64,000 bases of DNA from Paenibacillus xylanilyticus (GCF_013359935.1 NZ_JABMCB010000179.1:1-64000); one strand, 5' to 3'; counted from the stretch's first letter, positions 33,568 to 42,748 are shown. Program-made: numbers and translations. The notes: generated from the letters alone by a model not told the origin.

Positions 33568-34352
33568 AGCCTGTTGAACATATCATTTGTAAAGAAATAC
33601 AGCTCGAGGCACCTGTTCGTTTCCTCACTCTGGATTGGATGCATGGCGACGTGCATATTGCGCCTGGTGCGGATCCATTTATTCGCGTTATTCAACGAGC
33701 GAGCGCCCGTTTTCCACTTTCTCGTTGTTTTGACGCTCAGGTTGGCAGCGACACTCTTAGCCTAATCGATGGATGCAAGCACGCCTTCCCGCTGGGTATA
33801 AACTTCAAGCGTACATCGCTAAGCATCCTTCTCCCCCCCAATGTAATGAAACGTATAACCCTCAAGAGTATTGGAACACGGATCGTTATCGACAACATGG
33901 ATACACAATATTTGGATTGCCATTGTACATCAAGCAAGATGAACGTATCCGGTCATGCCGAACACTTCAGTTTGAGGACAGTCGGCAGCCGGATCGCATG
34001 TATGAATCTGAATACGAACCAACTGAAACTCCATGCCACCTCTTCTCCCACTCAACTCCATGGACAACTTGCACATGTTCAATCCCGTACAACAGGCAGC
34101 ACACTTTCCATTCAGTCCTCTACGATGCTGCAATCGCTGGACCATGTCTCCACCAGCGGCCATATGGACCTTCGGATTCCTGACTATAATGGGTTTACAT
34201 TAAATTTCAACCAGACCGGAGGACGCCTCAAAAGCGACTTTTCGCTTCAGAAAAACGGGGAGCAACATGTATATCTTGACGGTACTCACCCATTTCAAGT
34301 CCAGGTTAGAGGCGGATCATTGAGATTAGGGAAATATTCGACACTTTTCTAA
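33564..34352 (+). CDS. DUF4097-like beta-rich protein
   Basis: A 262-residue protein of repeated short strands (SIGTRIVIDNM, TVGSRIACMNL, TTGSTLSIQSS), as in the putative adhesin DUF4097 family whose members often follow membrane or regulator genes. No signal peptide or membrane helix is visible. TTG start overlaps the tetR stop (ATTGA) with GAGGGGG seven bases upstream, so translation is coupled. Function unknown. Confidence 0.72.
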   Translation: MKPVEHIICKEIQLEAPVRFLTLDWMHGDVHIAPGADPFIRVIQRASARFPLSRCFDAQVGSDTLSLIDGCKHAFPLGINFKRTSLSILLPPNVMKRITLKSIGTRIVIDNMDTQYLDCHCTSSKMNVSGHAEHFSLRTVGSRIACMNLNTNQLKLHATSSPTQLHGQLAHVQSRTTGSTLSIQSSTMLQSLDHVSTSGHMDLRIPDYNGFTLNFNQTGGRLKSDFSLQKNGEQHVYLDGTHPFQVQVRGGSLRLGKYSTLF

Positions 34353-34372
34353 TAAAGAGGGAGGGCATCCAC

Positions 34373-34546
34373 ATGAGTATCGGCTGGATTGTGGGCAGCA
34401 GCTTGGCAACTGCAGTGTTATTGACAGGGATCATCTATCTGTTCGTAGGCTATCGCAGAAACACGAAAGTACGCTGGCCTTGGTGGTTGATCGGATTTGG
34501 CGTGGCCGCACTCGTTAGCGCAGCCATCAATTATCCCGGGACATGA
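34373..34546 (+). CDS. Small membrane protein, 57 residues
   Basis: ATG with GAGGGAGGG upstream, 20 bp after the DUF4097-like gene. The frame MSIGWIVGSSLATAVLLTG.. has two membrane helices separated by a basic loop (YRRNTKVRWPWW). Probably the third member of the tetR operon. No family recognised. Confidence 0.75.
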   Translation: MSIGWIVGSSLATAVLLTGIIYLFVGYRRNTKVRWPWWLIGFGVAALVSAAINYPGT

Positions 34547-34561
34547 TTGGTGGCGAGCTGT

Positions 34562-34612
34562 GCAAAGAAAATAGACAATCCACATGCAGCCTCAAGGCTG
34601 CTGCGGATTGTC
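34562..34612 (-). terminator. Terminator overlapping the 3' end of the ydcF-like gene
   Basis: GACAATCC ... GGATTGTC outer stem and GCAGCC-TTGA-GGCTGC inner stem on the minus strand, followed by TATTTTCTTT. The left arm is also the last codons of the gene. Confidence 0.7.
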
Positions 34613-35245
34613 CATCCATCCCTTTACCGTGTAACCCATATATAAGACCGTTTCTCGCGCCAGAAATGGAAATTGACTTCGCCAAGTCTGATATGCTGAC
34701 GTTTGTGTTGGAGAAGGAACAGCATCCATGCCCAGACCGCTTGCCAGCTTCATCGCCCGCTTCATATGCAGCGGGTCACTTACAATCGTATAGGTGTGAT
34801 ATCCTGCCTTTTTCCCAATCTTAATCGAATTAACCAGATTCTCTTCCGTAATTCTCGATTGTGTTTCTATAAGGATATCTGCCGGATCTACGCCGTGTTC
34901 CACGGCATAATCTCTTCCTACTTCAGCTTCCGTGCGCTCTCCTGTACGGCCAGAACCACCGGTGAAAATAAGGTTATGTATCGTGCCCTGACGATATAAC
35001 CCAACGGCATGTTCGATCCGCTCCCGAAAAACGGGGGAGGGATCATCCCCATCCACAGCAGCACCAAGGATAATCGCCGCATCACTCCGTCTGGAAGATT
35101 GCTCAGTTGTGTAAGCCGATATCAGCCAGGCCGTAATCATAACCCAAACGATGCCCAGCAGCATCAGTGTTGTAATGGAAATGACAATCCAGCGCCGCTT
35201 GCCTCTTCGTTTCAGATTTCGTTCGGGGACCTTGCTTTCAATCAC
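34592..35245 (-). CDS. YdcF/SanA-family membrane protein (DUF218)
   Basis: A 217-residue protein: a short basic N-terminus, one membrane helix at about residues 18-40, then a DUF218 domain with DAAIILGAAVDGDDPSP, IFTGGSGRTGE, RITEENLVNS and IVSDPLHMKRA. SanA/YdcF proteins affect the cell envelope; the reaction is not known. GTG at 35245, with GAGGAG seven bases upstream, overlaps the end of the HEPN-like gene by 8 bp. Confidence 0.83.
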   Translation of the reverse strand: MIESKVPERNLKRRGKRRWIVISITTLMLLGIVWVMITAWLISAYTTEQSSRRSDAAIILGAAVDGDDPSPVFRERIEHAVGLYRQGTIHNLIFTGGSGRTGERTEAEVGRDYAVEHGVDPADILIETQSRITEENLVNSIKIGKKAGYHTYTIVSDPLHMKRAMKLASGLGMDAVPSPTQTSAYQTWRSQFPFLARETVLYMGYTVKGWMDNPQQP

Positions 35246-35792
35246 GCTGATTCTCCTCTTCCATGCTTCGAGCATGCATGCTCTCCGAATGCATATGCTC
35301 AAGCCGCCGCAGCGCCGCAGCCGACTCAGCATTCAATCCAAGCTGTGCAATCCAGGCCCCCGTGTACTGCTGAAGACTGATCTCCAGCTCCTGCGCGCGG
35401 TCTTTAAAATCCTCCAATTCCTTGATCATGCGTGATCGCCCCTCAGGGCTAAAGGTCTCGTGGATCCGCTCTTTGAAATAGTGGTGCACAATGCTATTGC
35501 GCTGCTTCCATAATTCATTCAACTGACGGGTCTCCTCGTCAGAAAACGTAAAGTGATGACGAACTTCATGTATAAGCTGTCCAAGTGAACTGCTCATTTT
35601 CCGTTCGTACAGATCTTCCAGGTCTTCATCGGATACAGCCTTGCCTTGAGACATTTTCATTAAAAGAATCAGATTAACCAACTGCTGCTCAAGAGCCTGT
35701 CCATAATAAACAGCCAATCCGTAGTATGCAAACAATTCCCTGGAGTGTTCGCTATCCAGCATGTCACCATTCTGCATGTCTGTGTTTTGCAA
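35238..35792 (-). CDS. HEPN-like helical protein with RxxxxH motif
   Basis: A 184-residue all-helical protein. LWKQRNSIVHHYF contains Arg-x4-His, the motif of HEPN RNases (residues about 97-102), in the expected penultimate helix. The N-terminal helices (FAYYGLAVYYGQALEQQLVNL) fit too. HEPN proteins are often toxins or defence RNases, but many family members have house roles. No nucleotidyltransferase antitoxin lies beside it; the next gene is YdcF-like, overlapping by 8 bp. TTG start with AAAGGGGCG upstream. Confidence 0.55.
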   Translation of the reverse strand: MQNTDMQNGDMLDSEHSRELFAYYGLAVYYGQALEQQLVNLILLMKMSQGKAVSDEDLEDLYERKMSSSLGQLIHEVRHHFTFSDEETRQLNELWKQRNSIVHHYFKERIHETFSPEGRSRMIKELEDFKDRAQELEISLQQYTGAWIAQLGLNAESAAALRRLEHMHSESMHARSMEEENQRD

Positions 35793-35890
35793 AAGCGAGC
35801 GCCCCTTTCATTCCCGTACCAATTCCCGTCTCATGTTCTCTATCGTAACGAAAGAGAGGGCAATATTCAAGTTACAACAAAATATGGCGT

Positions 35891-36601
35891 CTAACTTCGC
35901 AAATCCCTTCTTCCAGACAACCAAACATGAATGATTAACAGGACGAAAGCATACATGACAGCCCAAATGATTGTTAGGTAAATAGATCCCTGCTTCGCTT
36001 CTTCAAATATCATCATTTCACGTACGAGGTAAAAGGCTGGAGGTAATACTTTGCCCAACCATTGCAGCCATTCCGGCAAATGATCCGTCAATGCACCTTG
36101 CACAAATGAAAGCAGCAATACTGTGATCAATCCAGGCATACTGCGACTAAACTGATGAACATATGATTTTTGTAAGAAAACACATAAGCTCAAACCCAGC
36201 AATGACAATACCAGATGTCCAGACCAGGCCATCATCCACTCCCCAACGGTCGGCTGCCTCTCGAACATGCCAAAAATCACAGGATACAGAACCGTGATAA
36301 TCACAAGTGCACACTGCATAATCCACGCACACCATATCTGTCCAAGAATAACTTTTCGTTTATTTCCTGCATGCAGAACAAGTAATTGCAATTGCCCCGC
36401 CGGCTCTGCATTCATCACGGTCAGACCCAGCCAGGCTGCCCCAAAAAAGAGAAGCATGGCCGTTACACTATAACTGTCCGCAACCGGGTTGGGTTTATAT
36501 GAATAAATCAGGAGCATGGCAATGACATACATGATGACGGGTGCAAAATACTTCTGCGAACGGATGTAATGCCTGAGTAAATACCGAGTTAGAACAATCA
36601 T
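35891..36601 (-). CDS. ABC-2 type transporter membrane subunit
   Basis: A 236-residue protein with six hydrophobic segments. It overlaps by 4 bp with the ATP-binding gene upstream, so they form one exporter. The sequence is not close to a family I can name. The substrate is unknown; small two-gene exporters like this often move lipids, peptides or antibiotics. Confidence 0.75.
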   Translation of the reverse strand: MIVLTRYLLRHYIRSQKYFAPVIMYVIAMLLIYSYKPNPVADSYSVTAMLLFFGAAWLGLTVMNAEPAGQLQLLVLHAGNKRKVILGQIWCAWIMQCALVIITVLYPVIFGMFERQPTVGEWMMAWSGHLVLSLLGLSLCVFLQKSYVHQFSRSMPGLITVLLLSFVQGALTDHLPEWLQWLGKVLPPAFYLVREMMIFEEAKQGSIYLTIIWAVMYAFVLLIIHVWLSGRRDLRS

Positions 36602-37662
36602 GAAAATCCGCCTCCCGCTACTTCCGACTGAGAATGAGGTCGGGTAGATGGGGCCACTCTTTCACCCGGATGTTCAGAAGGATGATGACCTTTCAGCAAT
36701 CGTTCCATATGTATTTGGCTCTCCTCTTGCAGAACGGACACGATCGAGCCTCCAGCCGCAAGAATCATACCGATAATGTGGTCCGATCTGCTGCGTTTCA
36801 CTTTCCAATCCCAGAACTCTTCACTGCCATTATTGCTCTCACGATGACGATAGATATCCAGAACGCCCTTCTGCTCGGCAAGCTTTGAATAGGTATCCGA
36901 GAGTTCCGTATCCGATCCTGTCATTAAACTATGAATCCGTATAACCGGCTCCCCGAGCTCTTTCAGATCTGACCGGCTCCACTGACGCAGTACACGCCCC
37001 TTCTGCAGCACGTACACCTGATCAGCCATACGTTCAATGAACAAAGGTTCATGACAAGCCGTCACAATCGAAGTTCCTTCCTGCTTCCACTGCTGCAGCA
37101 AAGATACGACAGCTTGCTGGGCAGGAATGTCCAAGCCAGATAACGGCTCATCCAGCAGTATTAGTCCACCAGGTCCCGGTAACATCGCTTGAATCAAATT
37201 CACCTTTTGAAGTGTGCCTTTGGACAGCAGCGGTAATTTCTGATCCATCGCAGTCCCAAGGAAAAACAGCTCACTCAGCTCATGAATTCGTTGACGCAGC
37301 AGCGTAGGGCGCACGCCGCGTATACGCCCCATTTCCCACAAGTACTCGGCGGATGTGAAGGGTAAGCGAGGCAGTCCGTCGAGCGCATACATTTTCTCTC
37401 CTTTTACGGTTTGACATACCGAACCTCCATCGGGCAATAGAAACCCCGCCAATATGCGCAGTAGTGTGCTTTTACCTGAACCATTCCTGCCCACCAACAC
37501 GACACATTCCCCAACCCCCACATCCAGACTGATCTCTCTCAGAACCAGCTCGCCTCCGAGGTGTTTGCTCACCTGTCGAAGAGAAACACCTGCCATTAAC
37601 TTTTGCACGTTATTCTTGGGCTTACCCGGTTGCCTAAGAAGTTCATGCTTTCCCCATTTCAC
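36598..37662 (-). CDS. ABC transporter ATP-binding protein
   Basis: A 354-residue ATPase: Walker A GRNGSGKSTLL, signature LLSKGTLQKVNL (LSKGT in place of LSGGQ), Walker B GGLILLDEPLSGLD, and a switch His in VTACHEP. A C-terminal extension of about 130 residues has no clear function. I chose GTG 37662 with TGAGGT upstream, right after the argS stop (8 bp); the longer frame overlaps argS. Partner of the membrane gene that follows. Confidence 0.85.
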   Translation of the reverse strand: MKWGKHELLRQPGKPKNNVQKLMAGVSLRQVSKHLGGELVLREISLDVGVGECVVLVGRNGSGKSTLLRILAGFLLPDGGSVCQTVKGEKMYALDGLPRLPFTSAEYLWEMGRIRGVRPTLLRQRIHELSELFFLGTAMDQKLPLLSKGTLQKVNLIQAMLPGPGGLILLDEPLSGLDIPAQQAVVSLLQQWKQEGTSIVTACHEPLFIERMADQVYVLQKGRVLRQWSRSDLKELGEPVIRIHSLMTGSDTELSDTYSKLAEQKGVLDIYRHRESNNGSEEFWDWKVKRSRSDHIIGMILAAGGSIVSVLQEESQIHMERLLKGHHPSEHPGERVAPSTRPHSQSEVAGGGFS

Positions 37663-37669
37663 AGGGACC

Positions 37670-39397
37670 TCACATCCTTTCAGGAGCCTGTACGCCAAGC
37701 AAATACAGACTGTGCTTAATTCGTTCAGCCGTACGTTCGGTCAGGGTTACCCGGAAAGGCCGCTCTTCAGCCGGAGCATCAGCGATCCGTTCAGCGTGAT
37801 AGAAGCGGTTAAATGCCTGCGCCACATCAATGACATACTTGGCAATCACCGACGGCTCATTGCGTTGAATGGCTTTTTCAAGGTATTCCGGATAATCGGT
37901 CAACAATTTAAGCAGTGCCCATGAAGCATCACCAACGTTTGTGCCATGACTCACACCATCATTGCTCTCTGCGTCTTTCAATCGATTCGTATTGCCATCA
38001 TCCATACCCTTAATCGCATCTTTTGCCTTGCCAAGCACGCTGTTAATCCGTGCATAGGTGTACTGCACATAAGGCCCTGTCTCCCCTTCGAAGCTGACCG
38101 CGTTTTCCAGCGAAAAATCCACATCGTTCAGACGATTATTGCGTAAATCGCCAAAGACAATCGCCCCAACGCCCACGGCTTCCGCTACGTCCTGCGCGTT
38201 GTCCAGATTGGGATTTTTCTCTTCAATAATCTGTAATGCCCGAGCAACGGCCTCATCCAGTACCTCCTGCAAAAAGACCACTTTACCGCGGCGGGTGGAC
38301 ATCTTCCTACCCTCGAAACGCATCAAACCAAACGGAATATGCTCACAGTCCGCAGACCATTCATGCCCCATCCGGGACAATACGGCAAAGACCTGTTTGA
38401 AATGCAGCTTTTGCTCACCTCCAACCACATATAACAGCTTATCGGCTTGCATGACATCATGACGATAAACGGCCGTTGCCAGGTCCCGTGTCGGATAGAT
38501 GGTTGTTCCGTCTTTTTTGATAATCAGGCAAGGAGGCATATCCTCCTCTTCCAGACGCACGACTAGTGCTCCATCACTCTCTTCCAGCAACCCCTTGGTT
38601 CTGAGCTCTTCCACCACGGCCCCCATCTTATCGTTGTAAAAACTCTCACCGAGGGTATGATCAAACTGTACATGCAGGCGTTCATACATCCGGTCGAATT
38701 CCTTCATGCTCACTTCAACAAAGAAAGCCCACAACCGTTTAGCTTCTTCATCCCCCTGCTCCAGCCTGCGGAACCATTCGCGTGCTTCGGTCTCCAGCGT
38801 GGGATCATTCTCCGCTTCATCATGGAAACGTACATACAGTTCAAGGGAAGTGCGTATGGGTTCCGCCTGCAGCGCTTCATCGTTTCCCCAACGCTTGTAG
38901 GCTGCGATTTGTTTGCCAAACTGGGTTCCCCAGTCGCCAAGATGATTCACACGAACCGGGGTATATCCTGCTTCGTTATATAATCGATATAGTGCAGCGC
39001 CAATGACCGTTGAACGCAGATGTCCAATTCCGAACGGTTTGGCAATGTTGGGTGATGACATGTCAATCACTACACGCATACCCTTGCCGATCTGGAGCTT
39101 TCCAAACGAGGGATGGCCCAGCATTTCCAGTAACTCCGAAGACAACTTCTCCCGGTTAAAGTGTATATTCACATACGGACCTGCCGCTACAGCATCTAGT
39201 CCTGCTGCCTTCAGTCCCTCGGCAATCTCAACTGCAATCGCTGCGGGTGCTTTCTTCAGTGATTTAGCCAATACAAAACAAGGAAAGGCTGCATCCCCCA
39301 GTTCGGGTTGTGGTGGTGTTTCCAGGAGCTTAAGTACCTCTGCTTCCTCAAGCCCCGTAAGTGGAGCAATATGTCCTGCCGCCAGTTTCATTAACAT
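37670..39397 (-). CDS. argS: Arginyl-tRNA synthetase
   Basis: A 575-residue class I synthetase. It has the HIGH motif as GIGHLRST near residue 125, KMSTRRG near residue 370 and the anticodon-binding domain ending YLLGVQAPERM. It charges tRNA-Arg. The ATG has AAGGAG eight bases upstream. A T-box leader with an Arg specifier regulates it. Many Paenibacillus have another argS elsewhere, so this may be the regulated second copy (not visible here). Confidence 0.93.
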   Translation of the reverse strand: MLMKLAAGHIAPLTGLEEAEVLKLLETPPQPELGDAAFPCFVLAKSLKKAPAAIAVEIAEGLKAAGLDAVAAGPYVNIHFNREKLSSELLEMLGHPSFGKLQIGKGMRVVIDMSSPNIAKPFGIGHLRSTVIGAALYRLYNEAGYTPVRVNHLGDWGTQFGKQIAAYKRWGNDEALQAEPIRTSLELYVRFHDEAENDPTLETEAREWFRRLEQGDEEAKRLWAFFVEVSMKEFDRMYERLHVQFDHTLGESFYNDKMGAVVEELRTKGLLEESDGALVVRLEEEDMPPCLIIKKDGTTIYPTRDLATAVYRHDVMQADKLLYVVGGEQKLHFKQVFAVLSRMGHEWSADCEHIPFGLMRFEGRKMSTRRGKVVFLQEVLDEAVARALQIIEEKNPNLDNAQDVAEAVGVGAIVFGDLRNNRLNDVDFSLENAVSFEGETGPYVQYTYARINSVLGKAKDAIKGMDDGNTNRLKDAESNDGVSHGTNVGDASWALLKLLTDYPEYLEKAIQRNEPSVIAKYVIDVAQAFNRFYHAERIADAPAEERPFRVTLTERTAERIKHSLYLLGVQAPERM

Positions 39398-39439
39398 GGT
39401 GAACACTCCTTGTCATGACATAATTTTTTTGATGCATAT

Positions 39440-39760
39440 AAAAAAGCCCCCGTCTCTATAAAAGAGACGAGAGCTGATCTTCACAGTTCCCGCGGTACCA
39501 CTCTAAGTGAACAACTTCATGACTGCATATATCATATGCTGCCAAAAGCTGCTCCGCTCGGTGCGAGTAACGGTCGCAAGCCGGATTACCCTCATTGCAG
39601 ATGCCTTGTCTCCTTCTAAAAGGGGCATCTCTTCGGATAACCATCTCACGGGTGCGGTTCACACAGGTCATGTCATACCGGCTTCCACCTGCTCCGGCTC
39701 GCTGCTATGCATGATTCTGGTTACTCTCCCGATCACGGATATTCATCGTTTCAATTCATT
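39440..39760 (-). promoter_or_regulatory. T-box riboswitch (tRNA-Arg) upstream of argS
   Basis: The T-box sequence AGAGTGGTACCGCGGGAAC lies at 39486-39504 on the minus strand, and the terminator at 39440-39475 has a 13-bp stem and a T-run. Upstream are GGGAGAGTA (AG bulge type) and AGCGAGCCGG..GGTGGAAGCCGG (apical part of stem I). GAAC-CGC-ACC places the specifier CGC (Arg) at 39656-39654, agreeing with argS. Uncharged tRNA-Arg should open the terminator. Confidence 0.92.
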
Positions 39761-39766
39761 TCCATC

Positions 39767-39795
39767 ATTATACATATCGTTCCTTGCTTTGGCAA
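39767..39795 (-). promoter_or_regulatory. Promoter of the argS T-box leader
   Basis: TTGCCA (39795-39790), 17 bases, TATAAT (39772-39767) on the minus strand; transcription should start near 39760. Between here and the Cys-rich gene at 39960 no further feature was found. Confidence 0.8.
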
Positions 39796-39959
39796 CCTGG
39801 ATCTTTTTGTGTGTCTCTTCTCTAATGGAAAAATCCCCTCCCGTACGGCAACGTTTCCGCACATCCGTCAATCAGATGTACTTTACGTTGGTTCAAGAGG
39901 GGATTAAGCCATTCATTCTCTGAGTTAATTGGCTTCTATTTAATTCATGCATTCTATGA

Positions 39960-40295
39960 TTAAGCTACTGCTGCCATCAAACGGCAAGCTTCTGCACATT
40001 TACGGCAGGCTTCCGCACAGGCTTGACAGTGATCATGTTCATGTTTTCCGCATTCGGCAGCACATGCTTCACAAGCTTTTACACACAATTCGCAGATTTC
40101 GGCGATAAAATCACTACCACGTGTCATCGCTTGAGCAGCGAATCCACAAATTTCTGCACATTCCCGATCCAGTCGAATACAGTCACGCAGCATGGCCAAG
40201 TCATACTCTTTCAGACTGGATATGTAACATACGTTGCAAGCATTCATGCACTCCAGGCAAGCATCAATACATTGTTGATATTGTTGTTGTGTCAT
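39960..40295 (-). CDS. DUF326 four-helix bundle copper-binding protein
   Basis: A 111-residue Cys-rich helical protein with paired Cys along the helices (CIDACLECMNACNVC, ICELCVKACEACAAEC, CQACAEACRKCAEAC) and a His-rich loop (GKHEHDHC). DUF326/Csp proteins store many Cu(I) ions within the bundle. No Tat signal, so it is cytosolic. GGGAGG precedes the ATG. A metal-related GTPase gene lies next to it. Confidence 0.9.
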   Translation of the reverse strand: MTQQQYQQCIDACLECMNACNVCYISSLKEYDLAMLRDCIRLDRECAEICGFAAQAMTRGSDFIAEICELCVKACEACAAECGKHEHDHCQACAEACRKCAEACRLMAAVA

Positions 40296-40363
40296 TTAAA
40301 GTTACCTCCCAGGCAAAGTTTGCTATGCTTCTTAATACCCAGTCTGGAGGAACCTTGAATCAA

Positions 40364-41422
40364 TTACGCTTGATTTATCGCTTCCATTTCCATCAATTGC
40401 TTACGAATGACAGCTTGGTCAAAATGCTCGCCTATAAACACAGCCACATTGGGCACGTCCCCCTGAGGGGTGATTTTCATATAATCCGATTCCCGATAAG
40501 CATACTGAAACCAGAAACGGCTCGCCGTATCACTAAAGGAAAGAATGCCCTTCGCCCGGTATACATCCCGGGGCAGTCCGGCTACAAAACGCTCAAAAGC
40601 TTCACTTTTCACTGGCTGGCTAAAATAATGCGTATAAACCATGACATGCTCATGTGAAGCATGGGGAGCGTGAGGTTCATGGTGTTGTCCGTGATCATGG
40701 CTGCATCCATGTTCTGTACAAGCATCGGTATGGACGTGCTCCGCTGAAATCTCCCGTTTATCCGATTCAGCAGCAGCCTGATAAGCGTGTACTCCAGCTC
40801 CGCTTTGAAGCAGCAGGTCCATGTCAACCTCACATCGCACAGCTTGGATCACAGGGGCAAAGCCATTCCATTTTGTCAGCAGCTGCCGCAAATCACTTAT
40901 TTCCTGCTCGTTGACTCTGTCTGTTTTGTTCAAAATCAAGATTGAGGCACAACGAATTTGCTCCTGCATCAACTTAAACGTCTGCCCCTTCTGTTCCTGA
41001 TACAGGCCTGACAGATGTGCCGCGTCTACAACAGTAATCAGGCTTTTCAGTTCAAGACGCATATATAACGACGTTTCCGTTACCGCATCCAGAATTTCCA
41101 TCGGGTTGGCCGCTCCCGTAGCTTCAATGATAATGACGTCCGGTGACTCCTCCCGAACCAGATCAGCAAGCTGAATGCCCAGGTCACCTCTTACGGTACA
41201 GCAGATGCAGCCGCCCAGCATTTCGGTCATCGGTACTTCGGCATCCACAACCTGACCATCCAGGTTGACCTCACCGAGCTCATTCATGACCACTGCTGGC
41301 CGCAAGCCTGCTTGCTGCCAATGTTCAATCAACTGCACCAGCAGTGTCGTTTTGCCACTTCCCAGAAAGCCTGACAATATATATACAGGTATGGATTGTT
41401 CTTTTTCACTTGTTATGCTCAT
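40364..41422 (-). CDS. CobW/COG0523 family metal GTPase
   Basis: A 352-residue G3E GTPase: Walker A GFLGSGKTTLL near residue 18, the metal-binding GCICC motif near residue 71, NKTD for guanine, and a His-rich stretch (residues 228-262, many HxH). It probably inserts or delivers a metal such as zinc, in the manner of ZigA/YciC. AGAGGTG precedes the ATG. No clear Zur box was found upstream. The adjacent gene encodes a Cys-rich protein. Confidence 0.9.
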   Translation of the reverse strand: MSITSEKEQSIPVYILSGFLGSGKTTLLVQLIEHWQQAGLRPAVVMNELGEVNLDGQVVDAEVPMTEMLGGCICCTVRGDLGIQLADLVREESPDVIIIEATGAANPMEILDAVTETSLYMRLELKSLITVVDAAHLSGLYQEQKGQTFKLMQEQIRCASILILNKTDRVNEQEISDLRQLLTKWNGFAPVIQAVRCEVDMDLLLQSGAGVHAYQAAAESDKREISAEHVHTDACTEHGCSHDHGQHHEPHAPHASHEHVMVYTHYFSQPVKSEAFERFVAGLPRDVYRAKGILSFSDTASRFWFQYAYRESDYMKITPQGDVPNVAVFIGEHFDQAVIRKQLMEMEAINQA

Positions 41423-41588
41423 TGCTAAACACCTCTCTGGCTGACCATTGTATGGGTCGTTCTATATCTAGCGAGTGTACACTATCCTGCATTCTTTACG
41501 CAATATCGATCTATTCTTCCACAGTACATTGCCTGAAGCTGCTGAATGGTCTATGCTATGGAGAAATGTGGATAGAGGAGGGAGTTTC

Positions 41589-42107
41589 ATGACCACTTCA
41601 GTGGAACAGCATCGTCAGGAAGCGCCGGACAAGGTCTCCTGCATGATTGTCACCGTATCGGATACCCGCACCAAGGATACGGATACCAGCGGACAACTTA
41701 TGCATCAACTGCTGACTGAAGCAGGATATCAAATTGTAGAATATATCATTACACCGGATGAAACCGAGCGCATCCGTACCATTCTGCAGGATGCAGCTGT
41801 TCGAGATGATATTGAAGCCGTACTGCTCAGCGGTGGAACCGGGATCGCTCCCAGAGATACAACGTATGAGGCTGTATCCTCTCTGCTCGACAAAGAACTG
41901 CCCGGCTTCGGTGAAATTTTCCGTTTTCTCAGCTATACGGAGGATATCGGTTCAGCTGCCATTCTAAGCAGGGCCGTGGCCGGAACGATTGGACGCACTG
42001 CGATCTTCTCCATGCCAGGTTCCAGAGGCGCGGTCAAGCTGGCCATGGAAAAGATTATTTTGCCAGAGCTGCGCCATGTCATGCGTGAAATATACAAACC
42101 CGTCTGA
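41589..42107 (+). CDS. moaB: Molybdenum cofactor biosynthesis protein MoaB
   Basis: A 172-residue MoCF-fold protein: TVSDTRTKDTDTSGQ near the start, LLSGGTGIAPRDTTYEAV in the substrate loop, and MPGSRGAVKLAMEKIILPEL. MoaB/MogA enzymes activate molybdopterin for metal insertion. The ATG has GAGGAGGGAG upstream. Other moa genes are not in the window. It diverges from the CobW-type gene. Confidence 0.92.
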   Translation: MTTSVEQHRQEAPDKVSCMIVTVSDTRTKDTDTSGQLMHQLLTEAGYQIVEYIITPDETERIRTILQDAAVRDDIEAVLLSGGTGIAPRDTTYEAVSSLLDKELPGFGEIFRFLSYTEDIGSAAILSRAVAGTIGRTAIFSMPGSRGAVKLAMEKIILPELRHVMREIYKPV

Positions 42108-42125
42108 ATGATCAGACGGGTTTGT
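42094..42125 (+). terminator. Terminator overlapping the end of moaB
   Basis: ACAAACCCGTCTGA (42094-42107, which includes the moaB stop) pairs perfectly with TCAGACGGGTTTGT over 14 bp with a 4-base loop, then CGTTTTC. Confidence 0.75.
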
Positions 42126-42190
42126 CGTTTTCTACGGATTTATTTAATCCCATTAAATGAAATTGTTTTACTCCATTTTGACTTTACCCC

Positions 42191-42748
42191 TCAATTCAAC
42201 TGGTTCAGGACATGATGGAATACTTCAGATACCTGTCCTTCATAGATGTCCTTCTCCCCGCCTGAGGCGGTATACACAAGTGATACGTATCCTTTGCTTC
42301 GAATCGCCGTTTTGCCAAGTACATTTTCAATGACAGCCTGATCGCCAGAATTACCATACATTTCTTTCATCCGTGCGGCCCGGGTGTCCGCATCACTGAA
42401 AATGTGAACCTTCACAATATGCCGGCCACTTCCATTCAACAGATACATATAGGAGATCCCGCCTTCACCGTCATCAGCAGACATATTGTTCATCAATTTG
42501 ATGTCTCTTGCGGCAAAAGCTTTATCTAACTCCCGAATCAACGGGCCGTTTAACCCGTGTCCCTGACTCTGGGCTCTCATGTTCCCTTCTTTCGTTGCTT
42601 GCCCGCTGTACACTTTCCGTTCCTGCTGGGCCGCTTCGGTAGAACAGGCAACAAGTAATCCGATACACAACACGATCATGCAACCTACAAATAAGGACCC
42701 CGTGCGCCGACCAATTTTCACTTGCGTCCCTTTTCTTCCAACACGCAT
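42191..42748 (-). CDS. Putative lipoprotein
   Basis: A 185-residue exported protein. A basic N-terminus and a hydrophobic helix end in LLVACSTEA, a lipobox (Leu-Val-Ala-Cys). The mature part has GEGGISYMYLLNGSGRHIVKVHIF and looks like a mixed alpha/beta domain without a known name. GGAAGGAAG precedes the ATG at 42748; the longer frame runs past this site. Confidence 0.72.
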   Translation of the reverse strand: MRVGRKGTQVKIGRRTGSLFVGCMIVLCIGLLVACSTEAAQQERKVYSGQATKEGNMRAQSQGHGLNGPLIRELDKAFAARDIKLMNNMSADDGEGGISYMYLLNGSGRHIVKVHIFSDADTRAARMKEMYGNSGDQAVIENVLGKTAIRSKGYVSLVYTASGGEKDIYEGQVSEVFHHVLNQLN

